Source of the DNA: Lumbricus rubellus
Taxonomy: Eukaryota > Annelida > Clitellata > Crassiclitellata > Lumbricidae
DNA: 64,000 nucleotides
Assembly (NCBI GenBank): GCA_945859605.1
Contig: OX243821.1
Location: 13,074,835 to 13,138,834 of the forward strand
Reading direction: 5' to 3'
Shown piece after piece: positions 1 through 10,889 of the stretch. Position numbers and translations under genes: made by a program. Every line of letters starts with the position of its first letter. Position 1 is the first letter of the stretch. The notes under the pieces were generated by a model that did not search any database, had not been told where the DNA came from, and worked only from the letters and a program-made list of their open reading frames with translations.

Positions 1-67
1 CTCTATTTCAACTATCCTACTATTACAGAACCTTGATCTAGCTTTCATCGTACTCTCAAACGTTTGT

Positions 68-137
68 TTCATAAACCCAGCTACCATTTTAGCCATAAAA
101 ATCCTCATCCAGCTTCCATTTCTGAAGCATTTCTCAC
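68..137. repeat. GACAAC-family minisatellite fragment
   Basis: Two or three diverged copies of CATCCAGCTTCCATTTCT, the reverse complement of the AGAAGCTGGAT unit found in the GACAAC elements elsewhere in this window. No terminal repeat is visible, so this is a fragment possibly cut by the window edge. Confidence 0.6.
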
Positions 138-140
138 TGG

Positions 141-1201
141 CCTACGCGAAAGTTGCCCCGTTTAGGACTTCCTTGAGGTTTTTAAGCACACATTTTACGA
201 CCATGTCCCGTCTCCTCTATATGCGGTGCCTCCTTGGTGGGGCTACACTAAAGCTGAGGACAAAACAAGGCTCAACAAATTTCTGCAAAGAACTCGGCGA
301 ATGGGCTATCTGCCGGAAAATACGCCCGACGTCTTGGACACGGTTCGCGAAGCAGATGACAAACTGCTCAATTTCAGTCTGCAGCAATTCATACCATGTC
401 CTGGCCATACCAGTAGACCTATAATTACAATTATAGGCTACATGCAGCCTATTATAGGCCCCAGGAGACGTTAGAAAAGGAACTAGCGATGCTTCATATA
501 AAAGCTACCCAATGAATCTTTAGTCTTGGAGACATGATCGTCTGGGTTAACAGACGACGGTTTTCAGATAACTTGTTTCAACATGAATTATTTATTGACC
601 TTTCTTTTTGTAATTTTCAATGAAATATGTTGTTTAAGATTGAGGAAAGACGGAGACGGTTAGACGTGATCTTATGTAAATGAGACACATGCTATTACTG
701 TGCCAAGATACAAACACAAAATCTGTCTAGACACATAATCAATACGTTAACTGCAAATTATTGCTGTTTATCAGGCGCTCCTGTTGAGTGTTCGCAATGT
801 CCCCTTTAATTAGTTCAATATGAGATTCCAGACTAGACTTGCATTCATTGCGCGATTGAAAAACATGGAAAAATTGTGAAAAATACGAATTACATTTTTA
901 ACTAGTGTTCGAAAACACTGTAAAATATTTGACCGTGTTTAAAGTTCAGTTGTTTAAAAATTTGATTATTACATCTCCAAACTAACTATAATTATGAACT
1001 TGATCATGTTAGTGCAAAGCTGGTTGCTGTGCTTTAATTTCAGAATATATACTAGACTGTATCGTTCATTCGTTCTTACATGTAGTGGTAAGCAAGAACG
1101 TGAAAATTCATTGGTCTAATTTGCATAAATGCTTTGTCACAAATTCTGCAATGGTTTTTCCTCACCGTGACTTTGCATGTGCTACTTCAAATCTCCAGCT
1201 T
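141..1201. other. Non-coding AT-rich stretch
   Basis: Short overlapping open frames between 170 and 480 have no recognisable motif or good splice context. I see no gene and no clear repeat here. The last 60 bases resemble decayed zinc-finger coding sequence belonging to the 3' side of the adjacent minus-strand gene. Confidence 0.5.
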
Positions 1202-4093
1202 TCACAAATGTTTCTTGACATTTGTATGACTTTCTTCTGAATGCCTTTGTTGATGTGCCTTTAGTTCAGAAGATGTCTTAAATGTACGTTCGCATAACGT
1301 GCATTTGTGTGGTTTATATCCGGTGTGAGTTCGTATGTGATATGTTAGCTGATCCCTCCTTCCAAAAGTTTTATCACACAGCTCACACTGATATGGTCTT
1401 TCTCCAGTGTGGGTTCTTATGTGGGCACGTAAATGACCTTTGGTTAAATATGTTTTCCCACATATTTTGCACTTGTGTGGCCTTTCTCCTGTGTGGGTCA
1501 ACTCATGGTTACTCAGACTACTTCTATATGAATATGATTTAAAACATACTTGACATTTGAATAGCTTTTCTCCTGCGATAGTTTTTTCATGGTGACCTGT
1601 ATTGTTTTGGCGTGTAACTGCTTTACAAAAGAGTTCGCATTTGTCAAGATTTTGTGGAGTATGTAATCGTGCATGGAACTTTAGTTGCCTAATTGTCACA
1701 AACATTTTCTCACAAATCTCACACTTATGAGGTTTTTCACTAGCACTGTGAACTAAAGCATGAAGATTCAATGATCTCATTTCTTTAAAAGCTTTCTCAC
1801 ATACTTTGCACTTGTGTGGTTTTTCATCACTGTGACTTTTCATGTGTTGCTTCAAATCTCCAGATGTCACAAATGCTTTCTCACAGCATTGACATTTGTA
1901 TGACTTTTCTCCTGTGTGCCATCGTATATGTAGTTTCAGTTGAGAAGATGTTCTAAATGCTTTCTCACACAATGTGCATTTGTGCGGTTTATCTTCTGTG
2001 TGGATTTTTCTGTGAATCGTTAGTTGATTCCTCCTTGCAAATGCTTTATCACACAATTCACACTTGTATGGTCTTTCTCCAGTGTGCTTTCTCATGTGGT
2101 CAATTAGGTAACTACTCCTTAAATATGTTTTTCCACAGTGTCTGCACTTGTGTGGTCTTTCTCCTGTGTGGTTCATCTTATGGGTACTCAGACCACTTCT
2201 ATGTGAATATGATTTAAAACATACTTGACATTTGTATGGTTTTTCTCCATTGTGGGTTTTTACATGGTCATCAAGTTTACTACACTGTGAATATGCCTTT
2301 CCACATAAATCACACTTAAAAGGTTTTTCTACCATGTGGTTCCTCATGTGGCTATTCAGAGTACTACTCCACAGAAATGATTCGTGACATAATTGACATT
2401 TGTATGGTTTTTCTCCAATGAGGGTTATTTCACTGTAACTATTAATGTTTTTGGCTTCAACGAATGCTTTTCCAAATTGTTCGAGTTTGTAAAGCTTTTC
2501 TCTTTTTTTGTGGATCCGTGCGTGGACATTCAGTTGTTTAATCGTGTTAAAACCTATCTCACAAATCTCACACTTGTGACGTTTTTCACGCCTGTGAACC
2601 AAAACGTGATGATTCAATGCTCTAATTTCTTTAAACGCTTTGTCACAGATGTTGCACTTGTGCGGTTTTTCTTCCTTGTGACTTATCATGTGTTGCTTCA
2701 AATCTCCAGATGTCACAAATGCTTTCTCACAGCATTGACATTTGTATGACTTTTCTCCTGCATGCCTCTGTTGATGCACCTTCAGTTCAGAAGGTGTCTT
2801 AAACGCACCTTCACATAGCGTGCATTTGTGTGGTTTATATCCAGTGTGGGTTCTAATGTGCAGCTTCAGTTCATAAGATACTTTAAAGGTTCGCTCACAT
2901 AACTTGCATTTATGTGGTTCATATCCAGTGTGGGTTCTTACGTGACATACAAGTAGATTCTTCCTTTCAAATGCTTTATCACACAATTCACACTGGAATG
3001 GTCTTTCTCCAGTGTGCTTTCTCATGTGGTTAATTAGTTGAATTTTTCTTATAAACGTTTTCGCACATTGTTTGCACTTGTATGGTTTTTCTCGTGTGTG
3101 GGTCCTCTCATGGTCAATCAGAGCACTTCTATATTTGTATGATTTCAGACATACTTGACATTTGTGTGGTTTATCTGAATAGTGGGTTCGTGCATGGTCA
3201 TCTAATTCACTTCTCTGTGAATATACTTTTCCACATACTCCACACTTTAATGATTTTTCCACCATGTGGATTTCCACGTGGTTATTTAGAGTACTACTAC
3301 ACAAAAATGATTCGTGGCATACTTCACATGTGTATGGTTTTTCTCCAATGAGGGATCTTTCATGGCAACTCACATTGCTTTTCTTTGCAACAGCTCCTTT
3401 TTTTAATTGCTTGCATTTGTAATGTTCTTCTACAGAATGCTTTCGTACATGGGCATTCAGTTGTTTACGCGCTGCGAACATTTTCTCACAAATCTCACAC
3501 TTATGAGACTTCTCAACACTGTGAACAAAAACGTGATTATTCATTGATCTAATTTCTTTAAAGGCTTTATTGCACACTTTGCATTTGTAAGGTCTTTCGT
3601 CACTGTGACTTTTCATGTGCTGCTTAAAATTTGCCGATTGTGCAAACGCCTTGGAACAAATTTGACATTTGTATGGCTTATCTCCTGAATGCATTTTTTT
3701 ATGTATCCAAAGCTCAGAATGTGATTTAAATGCTTTTTCGCACAACTGGCATTTGAGTGGTTTGTCTCCAGTGTGGGTTCTTATGTGAAATGTTAGTACA
3801 TCACTCCTTGCAAATGCCTTTCCACACAATACACACTGGTATGGTCTTTCTCCAGTGTGCATTCTTGTGTGGTAATTGAAATGACTCTTTACTGCAAATG
3901 CTTTTCCACATAGTTCACACTGGTATGGTTTTTCTCCAGTGTGACTTCTCATGTGGTTGCTTAATTTAGAGAGTACTGGAAATATCTTTCCACATACATC
4001 GCATGTCAGAATTTTCTCAACTGTTTGCTTTCCAATATCTCTTTCATAATCCTTTGCTGGTCCTAACTGACACTGTTCTTGGACTTCATTCAT
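1202..4093 (-). CDS. C2H2 zinc-finger protein, 33 finger units
   Basis: A 963-residue single-exon protein made almost wholly of C2H2 zinc fingers (C-x2-C-x12-H-x3-H) joined by TGEKP/TGERP-type linkers, so a nuclear DNA-binding regulator is likely. I count 33 finger units. Units 8, 19 and 29 have lost zinc ligands (for example YKCKQLKKG and DKCELFCK) and recur every 10-11 fingers, so the array grew by block duplication. About 30 residues precede the first finger; no KRAB, SCAN, BTB or ZAD domain is seen, though an upstream exon could supply one. The C-terminus is odd: after HQQRH the frame runs into KKHL and a stop, whereas DNA just downstream still resembles the next finger in another frame. 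A small deletion has therefore probably trimmed the array. The start is the first in-frame ATG. Confidence 0.88.
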   Translation of the reverse strand: MNEVQEQCQLGPAKDYERDIGKQTVEKILTCDVCGKIFPVLSKLSNHMRSHTGEKPYQCELCGKAFAVKSHFNYHTRMHTGERPYQCVLCGKAFARSDVLTFHIRTHTGDKPLKCQLCEKAFKSHSELWIHKKMHSGDKPYKCQICSKAFAQSANFKQHMKSHSDERPYKCKVCNKAFKEIRSMNNHVFVHSVEKSHKCEICEKMFAARKQLNAHVRKHSVEEHYKCKQLKKGAVAKKSNVSCHERSLIGEKPYTCEVCHESFLCSSTLNNHVEIHMVEKSLKCGVCGKVYSQRSELDDHARTHYSDKPHKCQVCLKSYKYRSALIDHERTHTREKPYKCKQCAKTFIRKIQLINHMRKHTGERPFQCELCDKAFERKNLLVCHVRTHTGYEPHKCKLCERTFKVSYELKLHIRTHTGYKPHKCTLCEGAFKTPSELKVHQQRHAGEKSYKCQCCEKAFVTSGDLKQHMISHKEEKPHKCNICDKAFKEIRALNHHVLVHRREKRHKCEICEIGFNTIKQLNVHARIHKKREKLYKLEQFGKAFVEAKNINSYSEITLIGEKPYKCQLCHESFLWSSTLNSHMRNHMVEKPFKCDLCGKAYSQCSKLDDHVKTHNGEKPYKCQVCFKSYSHRSGLSTHKMNHTGERPHKCRHCGKTYLRSSYLIDHMRKHTGERPYKCELCDKAFARRNQLTIHRKIHTEDKPHKCTLCEKAFRTSSQLKLHIRWHTGEKSYKCQCCEKAFVTSGDLKQHMKSHSDEKPHKCKVCEKAFKEMRSLNLHALVHSASEKPHKCEICEKMFVTIRQLKFHARLHTPQNLDKCELFCKAVTRQNNTGHHEKTIAGEKLFKCQVCFKSYSYRSSLSNHELTHTGERPHKCKICGKTYLTKGHLRAHIRTHTGERPYQCELCDKTFGRRDQLTYHIRTHTGYKPHKCTLCERTFKTSSELKAHQQRHSEESHTNVKKHL

Positions 4094-4340
4094 GATAATA
4101 TTATGTATGTTGACTTTGAAGAGAATAAGTTTCTTTTATTTCTTTTGCTATAAACTGTCTGGTATTCTTCTCGCTACTTTCAGAGACAAAATCAATTTCT
4201 TCCAGTGAAATCTGTGAAAACAACACGCATGAATTTTTTTAACCTAAATGAACAAAATCACTGGTTATTATTTTAATATTTCAGATGTAATCAAATGCAT
4301 AGATATGTCAACTCTAAGAACATTTTTGCAAAATTATTTT
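4094..4340. other. 5' flank of the zinc-finger gene
   Basis: AT-rich sequence upstream of the minus-strand zinc-finger gene. It presumably holds the promoter or a 5' UTR intron, but I cannot point to a TATA box or a convincing upstream exon. Confidence 0.3.
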
Positions 4341-4354
4341 ATAATGTCAATATA

Positions 4355-4585
4355 AAATGGAAGCTGGATTAATGAAAATCAGATTTTGACTAGATGTAAG
4401 TTGGATTGATGAAACAAAATTTGACATGACAACATTTGTTTGCTATTTGAATAAAAGCTGGACAATTGAAACAATTTTTTTAATGGAAGCTGGATTGATG
4501 AAAAATAATTGTATTCCAAATAGAAATTGGATTGATACAAACAATTGTTGCTAATATTTAAATAGAATCTGGATTTATGAAAAGT
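4355..4585. repeat. GACAAC-family minisatellite array
   Basis: About five diverged tandem units of roughly 45 bp, each containing a variant of GGAAGCTGGATTGATGAAAA followed by an AT-rich spacer. The CGACAACTSGTC terminal blocks are absent, so this is an internal fragment of the element seen complete at 7735-8351 and 39176-39737. Confidence 0.7.
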
Positions 4586-5169
4586 ATTAAATCAATTAAA
4601 TACATAAATAGGCTGGTAGATGTCATTGACAGCTCGGTAGCAGGTAAACAGCATGGAAGCCACAGATAGAGACAGACTAGAGCGGTGTGACCTATGGCGA
4701 TCGATAGCCCAATTACTCCAATCAAGAGACCATGAAAGGTATATTCTCATAAATATTAATAAGCTTAAATAAGCTAAAGAATACAACAAAATCGATTGAC
4801 CTTAAACACACGTACCCAGTGTTTATTAATTCAAGTGCAAATTGGACGCTTACCGTGTGACTGCATTGATTCTTCCACCTGTGGAGAGGCACTGCATTAT
4901 ATAATCTGACTATGGACAGTGCCAAGGTGTCGCATCACAGGTTCGCCCCTAAAAGTCCTCCAGACTCTATTTCGACACAGAAACCCCCCCCCCAAACTGT
5001 TTCAGATTAATTTCGATGTGGTAATAATACTGCAAAATAAAGACGCTCTTTCACCATTGTGTTTATATTACGTGAAAGGAAGGAGTGGTGGGGATAAAAG
5101 GGGAGTGGAGTCACTGGAGTGGGGATTTGCGTTCTTGTCAATTGTTTCAATTGCATAGTGAAATACTTG

Positions 5170-5345
5170 GGGTGGGTCCGTAGCTCAGTTGAGAGAGCGC
5201 TGGTCGATGAACTAAGAGTCATCCACGCGACCCGGGTTCAAGCCTCGTATCGTGCTATAGTGGGCCGTATTTCGTATAACCTGTACCTGTAATCATTCTG
5301 CGGTTTGTCTGATTTAAAGTTAATAAAGAAATGTTATATAACTGT
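5170..5345 (+). repeat. tRNA-derived SINE
   Basis: Begins GGGTCCGTAGCTCAGTTGAG, a good A-box region, followed by a B box (GGGTTCAAGCC) at about 5232, as in the type I Pol III promoter of tRNAs. The acceptor stem does not pair, and the sequence continues into an unrelated body and an A-rich TTAATAAAGAAATG tail. I therefore call it a SINE rather than a functional tRNA gene. Confidence 0.6.
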
Positions 5346-6464
5346 ACGTTGTAACCGCAGATTGTTCGAACATCAACAAAGAAAATATTACTGCTCTGAT
5401 CAATGAGTGAGTTACTTACTTTCGCGTAAACATTGGGCTATCGATCAGACCGCTCTATTCTGCCTCCATCTGTGACGGCCATACTGTTTACATCTACCAC
5501 TTTGCTACTTGCACAGGATGGGTGGGGGTTGTCCGGATTTTATCCTAGGATAAATCAAATCAATCAAATTAATTTTTTATTGATTTATTTAAATGGGCAA
5601 GAGCTTCCAGGGGTTTTGTCCTGGGAAGTTTTGTCCAAGAGGCTAATGTCCTACACTCACTTTCATCTAAATCCAAGTTTCGCTTAATAAACTTACGTAA
5701 ACGTGTATTTGAGCGTGGTAAATTATTCGCTCGTTGCATTATTATTATTTTTAATCAATCCAACTTTCTAGTTTGGCAGGAATCCTTCTCATTGATCCAG
5801 ATTCGGTTTAGTCATAAATTCGTCTCATCATTCCCGCTTCTATTTCTGCAGCAATTATTTTTCATCAATACAACTTCTGTTAAATTAAAAATGGTAAACG
5901 TGTAGTTTTGCGTCGTAAATTATTTTCACGTATATAATCACACAAAAAGCGTCTTAAAATATTTCTGTCAACGTGCTATTGCCTAACGGATGTATTATGA
6001 TACTTAGAATTTGTTAAAAAGAAGGAAATCGATTGAAAAATTGTAATATTTTGTCATAACAAAGCGCCGATCGAATACATTATAAAACATTACCAGCCGT
6101 TACTTTGGAAATTGTATTTAACGCGCACAATAAATTCACTAAACGAATATAATAATTATACAATATGGCGATTGATAAAAAGTTGTCACATTGCAATAGT
6201 AGCGGGCTTGGGATTCTGCCATCTAGGGAATAGTCTAGAAAACTACCTCATTACATAAAAATAATGATCTGCGTTAAAATTAACAGACCTAAGTGAGTAG
6301 TAGGCCTAAGTTAATTACTTTTAAAATTATTGTTGGACTCATTTCTATGCTAGACAATATTACCCCTCGTCCTCCCTCCCTCTTTTCCTTTTTCCTATCT
6401 TCCTCCCTCCATCCGTCCATGATGGTTCCCTGCCGAGTTCAGGATAAAATTTAAATTGACCAGT
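5346..6464. other. Non-coding stretch
   Basis: AT-rich sequence with no convincing coding exon. A pyrimidine-rich run (CCTCCCTCC type) lies around 6365-6420. Nothing else is recognised. Confidence 0.4.
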
Positions 6465-7130
6465 TTAACCCTCGGAGGCTAACCTATACAAAAATCACAT
6501 ATTGGATAACCTGGGGTATATTTTTCACCCCACACCATTTGAGGCCTATGATATAAAATTGGGCCATGTTTGACCAACAACGGCACTTAATTCAAGTTCA
6601 GCATAGATTTTGCAATCTATGAAACCTAACTAAGTTAAAATATCAGCACAATCGTCGAGTCTACGGTCACCTACACACAAGTAACGCTTTGTTGCATGCT
6701 TTCCACATACAAAGTTGCAACACGTAGGCTAGGTCTATGACATCATCGATTTCAACACTAGCAGAGTGACTATCTAACTCCAAAACATCATTACAATCAA
6801 CAATCAACAAACTCTACATTATCCTCATCACTATCATCATTTTCAATCCATTGATATCAATTCTGATATCATTTTAACGGCATTGGCTGCAGATAACCGT
6901 CGAAATCTCTTCAACACAAATACATTATTAATAACATTGGCCTTTGTATGACTTCAGTCACGTGACCGTGCATTAGATATAAAAAATTCAAAAGATGTGG
7001 AATTAAGCCAAAATCATATATGAACAGATACACAAAAGCGCATAGCAGAATTTCAAAGCAGTAAAAAAATTCAGTGCAAATACTGACAGTGGGGTGAAAA
7101 AAACACCCCAGGTTAGCCTCCGAGGGTTAA
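6465..7130. mobile_element. piggyBac-type MITE, TTAA target site
   Basis: The left end reads TTAACCCTCGGAGGCTAACC and the right end is its inverted complement finishing GGTTAGCCTCCGAGGGTTAA. Both ends carry TTAA, the piggyBac target duplication. Next to each terminal repeat is a second inverted motif, GGGGTGTTTTTTTCACCCC on the right and a close copy about 30 bp further in on the left. No transposase is encoded in the 666 bp, so it is non-autonomous. Confidence 0.8.
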
Positions 7131-7264
7131 CCCACAAATCCCTCGCCACCAATTTGCTCGTACGAAGCTTCAAACGCCTATGCAATCGATAAGCTTAGAG
7201 ACAGTTTCTTCCTTTGCAGGCCTGTAGCCAAGGACTCTCTATAAGCGGTCCTGACCCTATAGGC

Positions 7265-8703
7265 CAGTGATTTTCAACCGGGGTTCCGCGGAACCCTACA
7301 TGTGGTTCCGCGAGCGTCAGCCAGAGGTTCCGTGGCAGTTCGATATAAAATTTTAAATACCAACTGAAATCACAAAAATGTTAGCAATGAGAGTAGAATT
7401 CTTTCACATCTCTCAGTCAATCTCACTCAAATAATATTTTGACGAGTAAATGTCGTTTCTATATAGGCTATTGCCCTAGCCTAGCCTTTGTCGTTATAGG
7501 CCAATAGCATATTAGCCTATAATCCAATGAATGAATCTGTTCATTGCTTGCTATTCGGAAAAAAAACTATGCATCAAATGGGAATCTATTATAGGTGGTC
7601 TACATTTTCAACTGTTGTTGAGACAAACAATGCATTTTTATGGTCAGGAACTATTCGGACGCTCTATTCTTAGCAATTACTTCCCATAAGAATCAGCTAT
7701 TTTCATTTTTCAATATTCTATCTATCTGTCAGATGGTTCCACGACAACTGGTCTACCGACAACTCGTCTAACGACAACTCGTCTCCGGACAATAATTGTT
7801 ATTGGTCTAACGACAACTGGTCTACAGACGAATAGTATTGATGAAATAGAAGCTTGATTTACGAGAATGGTGTCTTAGCTTAAATGGAAGCTGGACTGAT
7901 GATTTTCATTCATGTATTCCAACATGCACCCATTTCTACTTCAAATCTAAAAATACCTCCATCCAGCTTCTATTTCTCGCCTGTTATTTTAGTCGATCCA
8001 GCTTCTATTTCAAATCTAAAAATACCCTCAATCCAGCTTACATTAGCCTACTTACGCGGTTTTCTTATCCATCCAGCTTCTATTTCAGATCTAGAAATAC
8101 CTTCATCCAGCTTTTATTTATCATGCGTTATTTTCGTCAATACAGCGTCTATTTCACCTGTAAGAGAACCATCATCCAGATTCCATTTCTCTTGGTTTTT
8201 TTTGATCAATCCAACCTCCATTTCACCTCTAAAAACTGTCATCCAGCTTCCATTTCTCAAGCGCTGTATCATTGTCAGTTGTCGTTAGACGAATTGTCCG
8301 GAGACCACTTGTCGGTAGACGAGTTGTCGTTAGACGAGTTGTCGTGACACCCTGTCGGTTGTATGGATAGCCTGGATAGGCCTATAGACGTGTGCGCAAA
8401 ACAGCAGAAATGCAGTTGTTCTCTATCAGTATTTTGTTATGGGCCTATATATCCTACTCTTTTAGAGTTGTAAGCATTGTATCTGCAGTGTACCCTAGTA
8501 GCCTACTATCACAGACTACATCAGAAGTGTGCACACAATGTACGTTATAAGTTAAACGTTGCAACTCTAAATACTATTTCATTTTACAAATTACAACTTC
8601 GAGTGATTTTCGAAATACTGGACTGGTGAAATGAGCAGGGGTTCCGCGAGCAAATTAGTGCTCTGAAAAGGTTCTGCAACTAGAAAAAGGTTGAAAACCA
8701 CTG
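7265..8703. mobile_element. hAT-type non-autonomous element with nested insertion
   Basis: Starts CAGTGATTTTCAACCGGGG and ends GGTTGAAAACCACTG, matching the CAGNGGTTNTCAACC termini of hAT-Charlie-like elements. It is flanked by a perfect 8-bp duplication, CTATAGGC, at 7257-7264 and 8704-8711. Subterminal GGTTCCGCGAGC blocks recur inverted near both ends. About 617 bp of the interior is a later GACAAC-element insertion. No transposase is visible. Confidence 0.82.
7735..8351. mobile_element. GACAAC element, near full length, nested in hAT
   Basis: Starts GGTTCCACGACAAC and ends GTTGTCGTGACACC. The left end carries a tandem series of CGACAACTGGTC / CGACAACTCGTC motifs; the right end carries them inverted. 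Between lie diverged units of ATAGAAGCTGGAT on the left and the inverse ATCCAGCTTCTATTTC on the right. Flanks CTGTCAGAT and CTGTCGGTT match at 7 of 9 positions, consistent with an aged 9-bp target duplication. No transposase frame; presumably mobilised in trans. Confidence 0.75.
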
Positions 8704-8889
8704 CTATAGGCTATAGCCTAACCTATTGGAAGTTTGTGAAATTGCATCTTTGGTTAAACCGTAGTTCATTATCGATATCCCGTAGTTTAGGTTGTTTAGT
8801 TAATAAACGCCTAAAATCATGAATATAACGCGCCATAAAACGCGCTATTCCAATTTCTGAACATTCGCAGCCGGAAGTAGCAATATAAA

Positions 8890-9205
8890 CCGAAGATGGA
8901 AGCTGGATTGACGAAAAACGGTACTTTTTTTATCCGACAACCAATTTCTTACATTCGATGACAAATATTTAGTGACGAAATAGAAGCAGGATTTTACGCA
9001 TGAGGGTCGGTTAGGGCTCAGGTTAGGCGTCGTGAGGGTCGGTTAGGGTTAGTTTTAGGGTTAGTGTAGTCATTCTGCTGAAAATGAAGCTGGATTGATG
9101 AAAAACGCTTGAGAAGTAGAACCTGGATAAAGGCATTTTATACCTGAAATGGAAGCTGGATAAAGGCATATAAATTTATAGTTGAAATGGAAGCTGGATT
9201 GAACC
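8890..9205. repeat. GACAAC-family array with TTAGGG-like insert
   Basis: Several AGAAGCTGGATTGATGAAAA-type units occur at 8895-8995 and 9080-9205. Between them, 9002-9065 is a degenerate series of GGTTAGGG / GTTTTAGGG motifs resembling interstitial telomeric repeats. Confidence 0.6.
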
Positions 9206-9642
9206 TGGCGATCCAGAAATTACTTGTATATCATTTATACACATGCAAATAATTTAACAACCTCACTTTTTGGCCAAATAATTAAACAACCTAAACTAGC
9301 TACGGTTTAACCGCATCTTTTTTCCTCGAACCATCCTGAAACGAAATGATTTCCTTAGTTTAAGGTTATTTTCAGACGCAGTCCAAAAATGTTAATCGAC
9401 ATGACCTAAATGAAATAAACGACTGTAGCCTAAGCTTATAATAGGCCTAGCCTAATTTGAACGGCTTTTCTCAACTGTTGTCTCTAACTAAAAAGTGCAG
9501 ACTCTAATCTTGGAAAATGATTTTGAAAACGTAGACTAGTAATGGAAACGCATGAAAACCTTTCCGACAAAATGAATGTTTCTCTACAGTCCGCGATATC
9601 CTTAATTAGAGGACTTCCATAAATAATCTTAAACCCTAATTA
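9206..9642. other. Non-coding stretch
   Basis: AT-rich sequence with scattered TAGGCCTA motifs. No gene or defined repeat recognised. Confidence 0.35.
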
Positions 9643-10092
9643 GGACCGTCCATAAAGTACGTCACGCTATTTTTGACCATTTTTGACCCCTCCCCCTGTC
9701 ACAAATCTCGGACCCCTCTAAAGTACGTCACACTTTCGAATTAAAAAAAATTAACACCGCAAGGCTATTATACCCAGGTAGCACGCAAACGTTTTTTCAA
9801 CGTATACATAAAACAAGACTTCGCAACAGCATTGCTAGCGCCCCTAGCGAGAGGAATCGTGAACAACACATTCAGGGGATACGCATTTCATGCTATTTTG
9901 ACATAAAACTAATTCAAATGTTTAAAAAAATGAAAATTATTTTTAAAGGTATTAAATAATTTTACTAAATTTTTAAAAAATTAGAAATAATTTTTTTAAA
10001 TGTGTGACGTGACACATGGCCTGACCCCTCCACCTGTCACACTTTCTTACACCCCTCCCCCCTGGAGCGTGACGTACTTTATGGACGGCCCC
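9643..10092. mobile_element. 450-bp MITE with inverted GGCCGTCCATAAAGTACGTC ends
   Basis: The left end GGACCGTCCATAAAGTACGT and right end ACGTACTTTATGGACGGCC are inverted repeats of about 24 bp, continued by a second inverted block (ACCCCTCC..CCTGTCAC) inside. TTA flanks both ends and could be a 3-bp target duplication. The interior is AT-rich without an open frame. I do not assign a superfamily. Confidence 0.7.
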
Positions 10093-10380
10093 TTATGCGG
10101 TATCAGTGTATCACATAATATTATTAAAGGTCAGCAACCAAGTCGGCAAAGGAAAAACTATGACTATAGAACAATGCTCTAGAAATTCTTTCTCTATTTC
10201 AAACAATTCATCACATGTAGCACACCCAAGAGATTTAGACGAAAACATTTTGGCAACCACAGAGTTTTATATGCTGATATTGGCACATTCAGCATATTCA
10301 GTAAACGACCTGAAATTCCGCTAGACTCCAGATCCATAGGTGTTGTTTTCTAAACGTTCACCTGATTCATCAACAGCGCC

Positions 10381-10477
10381 TGTAGGCCTACTAACAAATG
10401 TGGTGAACTGCTGCGATACCTCATTAGTAATGATCGAGGTATCGCAGCAGTTCACCACATTTGTTAGTAGGCCTACA
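10381..10477. repeat. Perfect 42-bp inverted repeat (hairpin)
   Basis: 10381-10422 is the exact reverse complement of 10436-10477, with a 13-base loop at 10423-10435. The arms begin TGTAGGCCTACTAACAAATG. I find no mismatch over 42 bp. It could be a recent foldback duplication or a hairpin RNA precursor; nothing in the flanks decides which. Confidence 0.9.
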
Positions 10478-10889
10478 TTACTTCCCATTCCAATACCATG
10501 TGGCTTTGTTCCTGTTAAACTGCTTTGCTGAATAAATGTTCTTGATATTGTAAGGTTTCCTGAATGAGTACTGTTGATTCTCAATAGCATGAGCTCTACT
10601 GTGTCTATGTAGAGTTACAAGTTCATTGCATTCTTTATTAGAAATCTCACATATATAATGTTCTTATTCTGCATGCGTTCTTCTAATTCTCTTAAAAAAT
10701 TAAGTACTTACAACCGCAAATGGTTTCTCACATGCCTGACATAATGCATGGCTTCTCTCCAGCATTGACTCTCGTAAATTTTGAGGTTTCAGATGGCTAC
10801 AGTCATGAAATGATTTCTGACAGATGGCACGTACAATTTTATGATATTTCGTTAGCATGGACTCTCCTGTGTCTATTCAAATGATAGGC

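Noticed and set aside
1282..3351. Plus-strand frames of 86-118 codons within the zinc-finger gene
   Set aside because: Antisense shadows of the repetitive C2H2 array.
5170..5260. Functional tRNA gene
   Set aside because: A and B boxes are good but the acceptor stem does not pair and a SINE-like body and tail follow.
7884..8347. 134-codon frame with repeating SISNLKIPS motifs
   Set aside because: Translation of the GACAAC minisatellite units; the periodicity is that of the DNA repeat.
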